64,000 bases of DNA from contig JAZKJV010010625.1 of assembly GCA_037367405.1 (NCBI GenBank), positions 248,001-312,000 of the forward strand, read 5' to 3'. Position 1 is the stretch's first letter, and every line of letters starts with the position of its first letter. This document shows positions 1 to 11,509 of this stretch, piece by piece. The notes under the pieces were generated by a model. The model saw nothing but the letters and a program-made list of their open reading frames with translations, had not been told where the DNA came from and searched no databases. Both the position numbers and the translations under genes were made by a program. This DNA comes from Ottelia alismoides. Lineage: Eukaryota; Streptophyta; Magnoliopsida; Alismatales; Hydrocharitaceae.

Positions 1-295
1 ATGATAACATCTTGATGTACAAGGAGAAGGTTAAACACTAGCATGGTCAGTACATCAAATGAAATACCTTCGAGACTGGACAAATATTGTAGTTATTTGA
101 TTTAAAGTTGAAGATATTCCCAGACAAATTAAAGATAATTGGATAGGGTCATTCATAGTGAAAGAAGTGCGTGACAATAGAAGCATTGTGATATCAGAGT
201 TGTCATCTGATGCACAACCGTTCACCGTCAATGTTCAGTTACTGAAGCCGTACCTTGAGCATGACACTTTCCCAACCGTTATCGACTCAGACTAA
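1..295 (+). pseudogene. Athila/Tat Ty3-gypsy integrase C-terminal remnant
   Basis: This is the extreme 3' end of a gypsy pol frame entering from the left of the window. With frameshifts and stops it reads as the post-catalytic integrase region: a K-L-x-L-F-P-x-K-L segment, then W-x-G-S-F-I-V, then V-I-S-E-L-S-S-D and a final LLKPYLEHDTFP stretch. The second copy at 10648-10848 has the same ending (LLKPYLDHDIF), so both belong to one family. The catalytic core lies outside the window. The frame is broken, so no functional product is expected. The lineage call rests on the more complete copy at 9976-10428. Confidence 0.7.
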
Positions 296-452
296 GTGAT
301 CTGCAATGATGCATCCTTCACAACTCCAGCAGCATCCAGAGATTCAGATAACACTCTTAAAAAATGCTTTCTATAGTTTTCTTATTTTCTTCTTTTCTTC
401 TATTTATTTTCTTTCTTTCCATTCTTTATTTTATTTCTCTCAGTCATCACCG

Positions 453-694
453 CTATACTTAGTATATGATCCATCCTAAGTATAGGGGAGATGAGTGAAT
501 TCCACCATTCATTCCTTAATCCCTCACATGTCTCCTTTATTGTTAATATTCTTGTCTATACTTAGGGATATTTTATCCTAAGTATAGGGGAAGACATGAC
601 GAGTTGTTGATATGTTCATTCCCACCCTCAACCCTCCCTGCATGTAGATACAACCAACTATACTTAGGATTATTTCATCCTAAGTATAGGGGGA
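453..694 (+). repeat. Three reiterated hairpin plus G-run modules
   Basis: Each module has the form ctatacttaggat, a short loop, atcctaagtata, then gggga. The arms are self-complementary and the module ends in a purine run. Copies lie at about 453-489, 556-591 and 658-694, spaced about 100 bp. A weaker half-module (tataga-gggg) follows near 810. The second Athila-like copy carries an equivalent series at 10928-11286. The G-run resembles a polypurine tract, and the real LTR-adjacent tract (2094-2107, 'agtataggagg') has the same ending. Confidence 0.75.
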
Positions 695-959
695 TGGTTG
701 ACTTCTCATTTTGTGATTCTTTAGTCATTGCAGTATAGACTCTTTTGTACCTAGTAAAAGTTATATCTTTTCTTTTCTCTCCTATCTATGAGGACATAGC
801 TCAAGCTAGGTATAGAGGGGTCACATACACCTTGTATATACTTTAACCATAACTCGACCTTTCGTATTTCAATAAGTATGGCTAAAATGCAATCAATTAA
901 TTGTAGAGAACATATTTGTATAAATTTTACTAAAATACTTTGTATATACTGCTTAATAA

Positions 960-1320
960 ATCAGGTAAAAATATTTTGCAAAATGTTTGAAAAATGTTTT
1001 GAAAAACTTTTTGACGAAATCTTTTGAAAATCATTTGAAAAAATATTGTATAAATATTATCAACCTTTATAAAAAAAATATTTTGTTTGTAAAAGTTTCT
1101 TCCTTTGTTTGAATTAAAATGTTTTGAAAATCTATTTTCAAATGTTTAGAAAAAGGTTGCAGAAATAGTTTGAAAAATCTATACATACTGTATGAAAAAT
1201 CTTTGCAAAATGGTTATCAAAATTTGTAAAATTTCTGTAATATTAGTCAAATTAGTTTGCAAAATAAAGTTTTCAAAATGTTTGCAAAAATCTTTTCAAA
1301 TTATTTTGAGAACTCTCTAT
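960..1320 (+). repeat. AT-rich 'TTTGAAAA' microrepeat tract
   Basis: Irregular reiteration of an approximately 10-base motif (aaaatgtttgaaaaat and variants) for about 350 bp. The second copy has the same type of tract at 11510-12300, built on 'tttgtaaaa'. The low-complexity, nearly stop-free frame at 1192-1395 is a by-product. Confidence 0.6.
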
Positions 1321-2093
1321 ATATATAATTCAAGGAAACAGCGATGTCTAAAGACAGAAGTTTTGGGTTGCAATAAAGCTTCAAAAGAGGGATAGTCTAC
1401 TGGGTCAAGAAGAAAAAGTCCTTATGTAAATTTTATTGTATATAGTATTAAAAAACGAAATAAAAACTCCAAAAAAGTGGACAGAATTGAATGAAAATAA
1501 AATGCATGTCGGAGTACGTTTATATAGTCAATAAGCAAGCTTGAGCTTAAAAGTCATACGTATGTGAGCCTGTAGCCCGATGATGTGGCTACATTGGTCA
1601 AGCATCGCAAGATAGGTAGCTACATTGGCCACCGTCCATTCTTCTCCTCATCTCCTCTTCTTGAGTTGGTTGTACTTGAAGTTAGAAGGGAATACCCCGC
1701 TTCTCGAGGAAAGAGTTGCTGGATTAAGGAATTACGATCACCATGCTGGAGAAGACTGACTTTTACCGCTTCAGCGAGGACAGTTGCATATCACACACAC
1801 TATCCAAGATAGATTCATAGTCATAAGGGTCTACGTATGAGTTGATTATTTTTGCCCGGATATTAATGAGACTTGAGCAAAGTTTTGGTCGATCTCAGAG
1901 GTCGTTGTGCTTCAAATTCGTTTCATAAGAAGGTTCCGACCACATCTAAAATCCAAAGGTCTGACTTAAGCTCCAAACTTTGATTTTATGAAGACGAGTT
2001 TGAAAGTTATAATCAATCCAAGTTCTTTCTTTTTCTTTTCTTTATTTTCTTTTTGCATTTATAGGCATAAGTGTTTGCTAGGGACAAGCAAAG

Positions 2094-2107
2094 ACAAGTA
2101 TAGGAGG
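2094..2107 (+). promoter_or_regulatory. Polypurine tract before Athila-like LTR
   Basis: The purine-rich 'acaagtataggagg' lies directly before the TG that opens the LTR at 2108. It occupies the position expected for the plus-strand primer of reverse transcription. The matching site in the second copy is 'acgtatagaggga' before 13637. Confidence 0.6.
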
Positions 2108-3510
2108 TGATGAGTCTCCATTTCATCACCTTTAATCTTTTATTATGGCCTTGAAACCCTAGATAAACGCATGCAAACAACATTATTTTTCATAAATTTG
2201 CATTAATTATTTATTGTATAAATACTATACAAAATATATTATTTAAAAGCTAAAATAATAGATTAAATAAAGAAAAAGGAATTAAATAATAAAGGTATTT
2301 TATGATCTTAAACCCCGAGACCTAGGCATCACGATGACTTGGTCGACAAGGAATAAAGTTGGGGGAGGAATAAGGGTCAAAAACACAAAAAACTGATTTT
2401 TATTCTCTAATAATTCACTTTTGAGATCCATTTTATTTTTTATTATTTATGCTCAAATAAGAAAACTTTGTATACGAAAGATGCAGATAAAAATACATAA
2501 AAAAATACAAAATTTATTTCACACAAAAGTAATAAAGTATACATTTTATGAATAAAAAGCCATACCCCAAACTTCCCAGACTCATACATTTTCCATAAAA
2601 ACACAAAATGCATCAAAGTCACCTTTAATTTACATAACTTTTTATTAGCTATTTAATGAAGCTGGTTTTATTTAATTTGGAATTAAGATACAAAAGTTAA
2701 ATTTTGGAGCCCTATTATACAATATACCCGAATAAAATATTCTATTTAGTTATTCTATGTATCTTTCATTAATTTATAAGTTGATAATTTTATAAATATT
2801 CTTTATAATATATGTGCATATTTAGAATACAATAAAACCATAACGAACCCAACAATATAAAATAATATATAAATACATAGATGAATATACTATACGCATA
2901 CCTATATAATAAATACATCTATTTATTTAAATATATATATATAACATCATAAAAATACGATAAAAATCTATTTGTGTATTTTTAAATAAGTTATAAATAT
3001 ACAAATTAAGTGTCTAAAATAATAACAATTAAAATACAAAATAAAAATAAAATAAGCTATATATGTATGTAAATATATCTATTGTTATACTTGTAAATAC
3101 TAACTCAGAATAAATAACTCCATAAATAAATAAAAATCAGATTTAAATATTATAGAAAATAATAAATATTTTTATTTTATAACTTATTTTTAATTAATAT
3201 GTTTATTATTTTATTTTTAATTATCTCTCATTTTCTAATTTGTTTTGTCCTCTAGAGGTCTACATGGACCAATGGGAGGGCTTCTTTCTTGAGCTTTGGT
3301 CAACTACGTCGTTTGGCGCTTCTGACCATGTGAGGAGTCTGAGCCCCGATTATGCTCCATTTTTCCCTAGCATCTCTTTACCCTTTCTTCTTCAATTTCT
3401 CTTGCAGACACTGATCGATTGAACCCTAATCCTCGTCTAATTCCTGGATGCATTGTACATAACCCCAATCTGCCACGAACAACAAATCAATAAGGACCCC
3501 CACCTCTGTG

Positions 3511-3519
3511 TATAAATAA
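3511..3519 (+). promoter_or_regulatory. Putative LTR TATA box
   Basis: TATAAATAA sits at the boundary between the AT-rich U3 and the GC-rich transcribed part of the long LTR. It is followed by a pyrimidine-rich stretch, as expected near the transcription start. No TSS evidence is available. Confidence 0.5.
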
Positions 3520-5557
3520 AACCTTATCCTTCCTATCTCAGTTGATCCTTCTTCGAGCCCTAGACCCCCTCGTCTCATGTGTGTGTGTGTGTGCTTTCGG
3601 TGATAGAGAGTATCCCTTGAGGTTGAGGTGACGTTAGGAGGAGAGAAGGAGGTTCACGATGGAGCTCTAGTGACAGCTCTGCAACAATGGTCCCCAAGTA
3701 TGAGCTGTGTTTTTTCCTTACGTTTTAGGTAGATTTAGCCTTAGGTTTAACTTTCCTACATTTCCTTTCATCTTTAGATCATTAGGATAGCTTAGATTTC
3801 AAAATCAAAGATCATCGGAGCTCCAATCTTCGGCCATGTTCCGTCATGTTCTTGACTGTGACTGATCCCCATTCTTGCCTGATTCGCTTCCCCCATCGCT
3901 GCTCTACATTTTTTACCCTTGGACTCAACATAATCCACACTAGATAAGGATTCGGGTGATCCACCTCCATCACTCGTTGGAGCACCTCCGACCGCACCCA
4001 TCCCACCTTCATTACATGCCTGAGCGGGTCGAGACAGTTTGCCCTAGACCCCTCTTTTGTTTTGAGCAAGTCAAAGCATACAAGATCCCCTCTGGGTTGG
4101 AGATTACACCTGGAGAAGTAGGACCAGGTGCTTGATCTCCATTGAGCCTCTAAGCCCCAATAATGGGGCCCGGACTTTTCTAGCACCACCAACAACCGCG
4201 GAGGAGCGGTATCTCCATTTTGCACTAGACCAGAGCCTTCCTGGTGGTCGAGAGAAGGACTAGGTGTCGATCGAAGTTTGCCAAGGCGTGTTCTTGGCTT
4301 GTTCTTCTAGGGCCCCTCTCCTTTGTTCGATCAAGAGATCGTGCCAAACAGAGCAGGAGCCGTCGGATCAGTGGGGCGTTAGCTGTTGATCTCCTCCATG
4401 AGATCTAATCCTAGCCACTGAATCTGAATCACCATCGCGCCATCCGAAGCCGACACGTGGATAAGTGGGTGGATCTTGCCCCACATGTGGGGGTAAATTT
4501 CAAATGTAACCCCTGCATTTTTTATTTTATTAATTAATATTTAATCTTTCATTTATTGGTGCAAATATTTGGTAAATTTTACACATGAAACCAAGGCATT
4601 ATTGCATATTACACTTTCTTCCAATACAACTCAACAAGTCTGTTTTCCCACGTGAGCTAAGCATTTTGCATATATATATTTATGTTTATTATTTAAATTT
4701 CAAATATCAGTTGTATTTTTTAGAAATTTGCATCTATCATCCTGCTCTATATTTTAATTACAAATACGCCCATGCTAGTTCATGTATTTTATGCTTATTT
4801 TTTATTTATTAAAAATATTGTCTGTACCCCAAAAATTATGGAAAAATAGGGTAACGTACATGCTAGCTTACTCTTCCAGCTATATTTTTAGTTCTGCATT
4901 TTAGGCATTTTTCCTATTTTATAAAATTCTATAAAAGAATATTTTGCCCCAATTTAGCTTTAAAAATACTAAAAAAATATAAAACATTTAATCCCAAAAA
5001 AATATATGTTGCTTATTATAATATTTTATAGCCCCATACAAAAATCAATAAAAATAGAAAAATAAAATGAGAAAAAATTAAAAAGCTCCAAAAACCTATA
5101 AAAAAATATAATTTTTTTAAAATATCATAAATATTTCTTTCTATTATGTATCATTATTTATAAATATTAGAATTATTAAAATTTATCTGGAGAAATTTTG
5201 AAACTTTTTGCTATTTTTTAATCGTCAAATCAATCTGGCTTATTTATTTAGTCCTTGTTTTGGTATTTTTTTACTTTAAAAATACATAAAAATTAACAAA
5301 AATATCCCTAAAATCACAAAATTATTAGAAATATATAATACAAAATATTGACTTTGTAAATTTTGATTGTTTGTTACTATATTTTGAACGCAATATCCTA
5401 TGGAGTGTACATATATCTACAATTTATATTAATATAATGATTATAGAGATCTTATAGATATTAAAAAAATGTATATACATATTATATAATCAAGGTTATG
5501 TTTATTAATACTTTCTGATTTTTATGTATTTATTTGTTATGATTTATATAGCTTATA

Positions 5558-5563
<6 letters not shown>

Positions 5564-5593
<30 letters not shown>
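5564..5593. repeat. (AT)n microsatellite
   Basis: About 15 uninterrupted AT dinucleotides in the U5 part of the long LTR. The homologous site in the truncated copy (about 8386-8404) has only a few imperfect 'catacatacat' units, so the tract expanded or contracted after the copies separated. Confidence 0.9.
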
Positions 5594-5595
<2 letters not shown>

Positions 5596-5934
5596 TTATA
5601 TATACATATATATAGAAACCCACATTAACAACATGAAAAGAATACATACAAAAGAAAAATCAAATAAAAATTTAAAAAGAAAAAAAACTCACATAAAAAG
5701 GGACATTTGTGTGCATAGTAATTAGCAATAATCCTTAAGGCTACCTTGTTTGCTCTATGTGGTTCGACCTCTACATAATTACATGCCATACATCTTATTT
5801 GTAGAGTGTAATAAATTGTGCTACACATTTTTATTATTCACTGATTCATTATATGTTGTGGGTACTTGTCAACACTTTATCTTCGCATTCTATGAGGACA
5901 AATTTTAGACCCGCACAGAAAGCCTCTGTCATCA

Positions 5935-6601
5935 AATGGCGTCATTGATGGGAAGCAACGAAGCGTAGCCTAACGTGTTCATAATTGTACATTACTCTTC
6001 TTTTATTTTATTTTTATTTTACATTATTTTTCTTCCCTTATTTTACTTGTACATATGTATAGCTCTTACTTTCTTTGAATCGATTATTTGATTATTTTTG
6101 TTAATACCTCTTGTGTTGTGTTTGAGGCAAGGGCATGCTATGCGAGGACGGCTTCTTAGGAAGTCAATGCAGTCGATCTTGGTGGAGTCTAGTCTTCTTG
6201 CCATGATTGGTAGGAAAGGCAACAAGCATGACGAAGTGGACAGTTGACATATATTTGTAGTTTAGGATTTTATTTTATTTTTGGTGAGAGAGTGATTCAT
6301 TTATTCATTATTCATTATTTGTAATAATACAAGGACTTGGACATTACTCTACTTAACGAGGTCCATTGCCCGGGTGATTGTTTACATGGGGGCCTCGTCG
6401 TGGTTTTTCTCGAGTTTTCAACACTTTTAATTTACTTTGTTTACCTTTTTTGATTTTTTCCTCCTTTCTTTTTATTTGTTTATGTGCATAGAGCCCCTAG
6501 ATTTTAGGATTGCGTGTCTCAGTAATTAGGTCTAGACCCTAGAATGAATCATGTGCATGTAGTCTTCTATGTTTGGATCTAGTCAAACTAATAATTGTTA
6601 G
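5935..6601 (+). other. Athila-like primer-binding site and leader
   Basis: Two bases after the LTR end, the sequence at 5937-5954 (tggcgtcattgatgggaa) resembles the Athila/Calypso-type primer-binding site TGGCGCCGTTGCCGGGGA, usually attributed to tRNA-Asp, with about five mismatches. About 650 bp of leader-like sequence follow, without a coding frame, before a second, truncated LTR copy begins. No gag is visible, so the element was deleted internally. Confidence 0.5.
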
Positions 6602-8768
6602 ATATTTGGACTTGAACCCGTGTGATGAGGTAGGAACCATACAATGATAGAAGGACCCTCGTTCGCTTCCCCCATTGATGCTCCATGTTTTTTACCCTTG
6701 GACTCAACATGATCCTCACTGGATAAGGATTTGGGTTCTCCTCCTTCATCACTCACTGGAGCACCTCCGCCTACGCCCATCCCACCTTGATTCCACGCCT
6801 ACACAAGTCGAGGTAGTTTGCCCTCATCCCCTTTGAGAAAGTAAAAGCATACAGGAGCCCCTCTGAGCTGGACTTTGGACCAGGAGAAGTAGGACCAGGT
6901 GCTTGAGCTTCGTTGTGCCTCCAGGCCCCCGGTAATGGGCCCTGGACTTTTCTAGCACAACTAGCAGCCGCAGAGGAGCAATAGCTCCATTTTGCACCAA
7001 ACTAGAGCCTTCCAAGTGGTTGGGAAAGTGATTAGGAGCCAATCAAAGTTGGGATAGGGTGTGTTCTTGGCTTGTTCTTTCAGGGCCCCTCTCCTCCGTT
7101 TGATCAAGAGACCATGCCAGATAGAGTAGGAGTCGTCGGATCCATGGAGCCTCAACCGTTGATCTCCTCCTAAAATCTAATCGCAGTACTAAAGCTGAAT
7201 CACCATCGTGCCATCCAAAGCCGACACATGGATAAGTGAATGGATCTCACCCGCTCGATCGGGCGCACGTGGGGGTAAATTTCATATGTAACCCCTGCAT
7301 TTTTGTATTGTATTAGATAATTTTTAATCTTCCATCTATTGTTGTAAACATTTTGTAAATTTTGCACATGAATCCTTAGTGTTATTGCATATTACACTTT
7401 GGTCCCGTCCTATTCAGCTCATGGGGCATCCAATGTGAGCTAGTAATTTTGCATATATATACCCTTTTGAGTTTTCTATTTTTGTTTAATAATTAAATTT
7501 TAAATATTAATTGTATGTTTTAGGAAATTTGTATCAACATGCTCTATTTTTTAATTTCAAATACATCCCTGTTAGTTCATATATTTTTATGTGTGTTTTT
7601 AATTTATAAAAAATATCACTTGTTTCAAAAATTATGGAAAAATAGGATAATGTGTATGCTAGCTAACTCTTCAATGCCATATTTTAGTTCTGCATTTTAG
7701 GTCTTTTCCTATTTTATAAAATTCAAAAAAGCACATTTTAACCCTTGTTTAGATTTCAAAATACCAAAAAAATATAAAAACTTTTCAAAATCCCAAAAAA
7801 ATACACTTTGTTTATTACAGTATTTTATACCTTTAGACCAAAAACTCATAAAATAGAAAAAGAAAATGAGAAAAAAATAAAAACCACCAAAATCCTCTAA
7901 AAATATAAAAATTCTTTAAAATGCCAAAAAAATATTTCTTTCTATTATGTATCTTTATTTATATATATTAGAATATACTAAAATTGATTTGGAGAAATAT
8001 AAAACTTATTGCTATTTTTAATCTTCTAATCAATTTGGCCTATTTATTTAATCTTTGTTTTGCGATATTTTTTACTCTAAAATACATAAAAAATTAGCAA
8101 AAATATACCTAAAATCACAAAAATAATAGACAAATATATAAAATACAAAATATTCTATTTTGCATATTTTGATTATTTTTTACTAAATTTATGAATGTAA
8201 TATCCTACGGAGTATATATATCTACAATTTATATTACTATTATAATGATTTTAGATACCTTATAATTACTTAAAAAAACAAAAACAAAAAAATGTATATG
8301 CATATTATATAATCAAGGATATATTTATTAATACTTTCTGATTATTATATATTTATTTACTATGATTTATATAGCTTATATCTCATATACATACATACAT
8401 ATATCCTTATATATACATATCTATAAAAACTCACATTAAAAAATATTAAAAGATACATAAGGAAAATCAAATAAAAAATTAAAAAAGAAAAAAAACCACA
8501 TAAAAGGGACACTTGTGTACATAGTAATTAGAAATAACCCTTAAGGCTACGTTGTTTGCTCTCTATAGTTTGACCTCTACATGCTTACGTGCATCTTATT
8601 TGTAGAGTATAATAAATTGTGCTCCACATTTTTGTTATTCATTGATTCATTATATGGTGTGGGTACTTGTTGATTGACTCGAATTTTTCTATAGGTCGCA
8701 TCAACGACACTTTGTCTTCGTACTCCGTGAGGATAAATTTTAGACCCGCACAACAAACTCTATCATCA
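6602..8768 (+). repeat. Truncated second copy of the Athila-like LTR
   Basis: Diverged direct copy of about 3800-5934, followed continuously through the same landmarks: 'cttcccccat' block, 'gtgggggtaaattt', AT-rich U5, and 'gacccgcac' near the end. It ends 'ctatcatca' at 8768, aligned with the LTR end at 5934. The U3 and promoter parts are missing. It abuts an inverted copia LTR fragment. This suggests a heavily deleted element (LTR, leader, partial LTR) or a remnant of tandem elements. Confidence 0.65.
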
Positions 8769-8775
8769 ATCTGCC

Positions 8776-9223
8776 AAATGTACATATTCAGGCATATAGT
8801 AATACATATGTCTCTAGTCAGAGGATGCATGCCTATATCGTGACAGCATACGACATAGGTCTTGGCTATCTCGATCTCGCTAAGTCAACTCTTTGACCTA
8901 ACTTATCTAACACATCCGAATCTATATTCCTATGCAGAGGACTTGCATCAAGAGGTTGGTCAGATATCAACCAAAAGAGAAAGGATTGCCTTCTCCTACA
9001 CATGACAGAGATGATCTCTTAATAATCATTTGACGACGCTTGATAAGTCCTCAATCAAACTCTTTAGATATTCATCCAAGCACTAGCCTCTATGATTCAA
9101 CAATTGAATTAACATCTATATGATCATTAATATAATCATAGTAAACCCTAATTGTACTAAAGGACCTATTATGCAAATTAGTTATTCTTCATTTCAGATC
9201 AGGGAATGAATTTTATAATAACA
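8776..9223 (-). repeat. Fragment of a Copia-3-family LTR, inverted
   Basis: Read on the minus strand it starts TGTTATTATAAAATTC at 9223. It then follows the same landmarks as the Copia-3 5' LTR near 33726-34230: 'aattagggtt', 'gatgatatct', 'ctctttgac' and 'taatacat...gtctctagt'. Only the first approximately 450 bp of the LTR is present. It separates the truncated gypsy LTR from gypsy RNase H sequence, so it either inserted there or marks a deletion breakpoint. Confidence 0.65.
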
Positions 9224-9252
9224 TTAATTGCAATGGCTCTCCATGGGTTCCC

Positions 9253-9609
9253 ATGTCCAACAGCCTTCTGGGTTGCATAGTTATTGTCTACATGGATCAT
9301 ACTACCATACAATACTTACATGCAAAGAAGGATGCCAAACCACGTCTTATCAGATGGATCCTTCTTCTCCAAGAGTTTATTTTAAGGATTCAAGACAATT
9401 CTGGAGTGAAAAACATTGTAGGAGATTACTTTTTTGGTATTACAGATGCAGAGTCCCCTGAGCAGCTACCACTTATATCAGAGACCTTTCCAAATGAGGT
9501 CATCTTGTTTATTACCTCACTCCCACGGTATGTTGATGTTGTGAACTATATTATCTCCAAGAAAGTTCCACAAGATTGGCCCAAGATTAAGGTAGTTAGA
9601 TGTTTGTAG
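9253..9609 (+). pseudogene. Athila-like pol remnant: end of RNase H
   Basis: The frame reads a degraded end of reverse transcriptase/RNase H from a Ty3/gypsy pol: V-I-V-Y-M-D-H, then [18 protein letters not shown], then [13 protein letters not shown]. The run resembling [20 protein letters not shown] is highly characteristic of Athila/Tat polymerases. All upstream gag, protease and RT sequence is missing, because the copia LTR fragment ends at 9223. The frame stops at 9609 in the linker to integrase. Confidence 0.8.
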
Positions 9610-9612
9610 AGA

Positions 9613-10848
9613 TTCATTTTTACCAGTGGGAGGATCTGTATCTATTTCATTAGGATGTGGTTGTATCTGGAGGAGGTGCATTCCTCAGGAGGAATACACC
9701 AGTGTACTTAAGCATTGTCACATATTAGAGGTTGGTGGGCATGATTTGGGGAAGCGCACGGTAGCGAAGGTTCTTTAATGTGACCTATGGTGGCCAACTC
9801 TGTTCAAGGATGCTACATATTTTGTGAGACACTGTACCGATTGCCAGAGAATGGAAGGAAGCGTCGGTCCCAAAGATACCATGCCCCTGAGATATATCCA
9901 TTTTTCAGATGTTTTTGATGCTTAGGGCATAGACCTTATAAGCGCATTCCCTGTCAGTCAGGGATTCAGTACATCATGCTTACCATGGATTATGTTAGTT
10001 GTTGGGTGAAGGCGATCCCCACCCGAGCTGCTAATAGTCATACAGTTTGTTCCTTTCTTAAGGACAACAATATTGCATGGTTTGAGATACCCAAGATACT
10101 CGTTTCAGATGGGGGAAGCTATTTCGTCAATAGAGAGGTCAGGAAGCTTGTGAAGGAGTACATGATTGAGCATAAAGTCATGTCTCCTTATCACCCACAG
10201 ACTAACAGCTTGGCTGAGATTTCAAATAGGGAGATCAAGATGATACTTCAGAAACTTGTATATATAGATAGGAAGAACTTATCCCAGATGCTTAACTCAG
10301 TTCTATGGGCTTATCGAACTGCGTACAAGTCTCCATTGAGCATGTCTACCTATAGATTGGTTTATGGAAAGCCTTGCCACTTGCTAGTTGAGTTTATTCG
10401 CAAATTTTTATGGGCACTCTGTGTATGAAATTTGGATTATGAGAGATCATGCCAGAGTAGAAAAGTGTATCATAATAAATTTTTGGAAATCCGAAATTTC
10501 TCGTATGACAACTCACTCATGTACAAGGAGAAAGTCAATCATTGGCATGATAAACATATTAGGATAAAGACTTTTGTCCCTGATCAGAAAGTATGGTTGT
10601 TTGATGTGAAATTAAAGTTGTTCGCATGCAAACTCAAAAACAAATGATCAAGATCGTTCATTGTTAGAATTTTGCATGACAATGGTAATGTTGTCATATC
10701 TTGGTTGGCATCTGATGCACAATCATTTGTTGTGAATGGATAGTTGTTGAAGCCATATCTAGATCATGATATATTCATGTCTTTGGTTGATTCCATTCAT
10801 TTGGTATCAGATGATGATCCTTTGACATCTTCTGTGTCTAATACATGA
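9613..10848 (+). pseudogene. Athila-like integrase remnant
   Basis: A degraded H2C2 zinc-binding region (about 9660-9880, several stops) is followed by an integrase core open from 9976 to 10428. It shows M-D-Y-V-S-x-W-V-K-A-I, I-L-V-S-D-G-G-S-Y-F (second acidic residue), Y-H-P-Q-T-N and L-A-E-I-S-N-R-E-I-K (the glutamate), then LWAYRTAYKSP and LVYGKPCHL. The first catalytic Asp of the DDE triad corresponds to the D of MDYVS. After a stop at 10428 the frame continues through 10432-10647 and, with another stop, to LLKPYLDHDIF at about 10748. The integrase family is clear (Athila/Tat Ty3-gypsy), but multiple stops make it non-functional. Confidence 0.85.
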
Positions 10849-10927
10849 GCTGATATCAATTTGTATATATCCTGTCTTTTTATTTTTTTCTTTCATTTTT
10901 ATCATTCACCTCTTTCCCGCGTGTATG

Positions 10928-11286
10928 CTATACTTAGGATGTACTCTATCCTAAGTATAGAGGAGGTGAATAACTTGAGTTGTTCATTTTCGTTATGTTT
11001 CATCACTCTTGTTTTTGCCTATACTCAAGGATCCTTTACCCTAAGTATAGGGGGGTGATGTCGTTCATTTCATGTCTTTTCGTTTTTGTTTATTTTCTTT
11101 TCTTCTTGTGTTCCCGCTCTTGTCCTTCAACTTGTTGATATTCTTTTTCCATACTTAGGGATCTTTAACATTAGGTATAAGGGAGCACAAGTCAAGTCGT
11201 TGAGTTTGTACATCCTTTTCCTCGATTTTCCCCGTTTGTACAATCTCTATAGTTAGGATGATTTGATCTTAAGTATAAGGAGGATC
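10928..11286 (+). repeat. Four reiterated hairpin plus G-run modules
   Basis: Modules at about 10928-10966, 11019-11057, 11150-11186 and 11247-11285 have the form ctatacttaggat, loop, atcctaagtata, then a purine run (gaggag, ggggggt, agggag, aggagg). Degenerate half-modules follow near 11352 and 11412. Spacing is about 90-130 bp. The order and position relative to integrase match the first copy at 453-694. Confidence 0.75.
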
Positions 11287-11509
11287 ATCGACTTCTATTC
11301 CTTTCATTATTTATTCTTTGAGTCATTTTTGTATGGATTCTTTTCACCTTTCTATACTTAGAACGAGTTACGCCTTCCTATGTCGCTTCTTGATCACTAT
11401 GAGTACATAGTTCGATCGAAGTATAAGGAGGCGTCGTATATTATATATATATAATTTAGACATAACTCATACTTTATTTGTCTAATAATCATGCTATTAA
11501 ACTAGAATA

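Larger units (their letters stand above)
296..2107 (+). other. Non-coding 3' region of the first Athila-like element
   Basis: Long untranslated stretch between the end of integrase and the LTR. It holds three hairpin plus G-run modules (453-694), an AT-rich microrepeat tract (about 960-1320), and a moderately GC-rich block at 1590-1800. That block is also present at about 13080-13300 in the second copy (shared phrases such as 'ggaaagagt' after 'ccccgctyctcg'). No believable coding sequence; the short open frames are not conserved between the two copies. Confidence 0.6.
2108..5934 (+). repeat. Long LTR of Athila-like retrotransposon (about 3.8 kb)
   Basis: It starts TGATGAG immediately after a polypurine tract and ends TCTGTCATCA two bases before a primer-binding-site-like sequence (5937). 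The first 25 bases are palindromic (TGATGA...TTCATCA). Order: AT-rich U3 (2108-3240), GC-richer promoter region with TATA box at 3511, transcribed GC-rich part (3540-4500), AT-rich U5 (4500-5934) with an (AT)n tract. The 3' 2.1 kb is duplicated, with divergence, at 6602-8768. Because integrase sequence lies just upstream and a primer-binding site just downstream, it serves as both a 3' and a 5' LTR in the present arrangement. The weak frames 3792-4225 (minus strand) are shadows, although their counterparts recur in the second copy. Confidence 0.7.

Noticed and set aside
3792..4225. Minus-strand frames of 69 and 137 codons, partly repeated at 6598-7155
   Set aside because: They lie within duplicated LTR sequence; the frames shift between copies and show no domain.
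453..11286. Hairpin modules considered as CRISPR-like arrays or rho-independent terminators
   Set aside because: Plant retrotransposon context, about 100-bp irregular spacing and divergent spacers; they fit reiterated retroelement structures.
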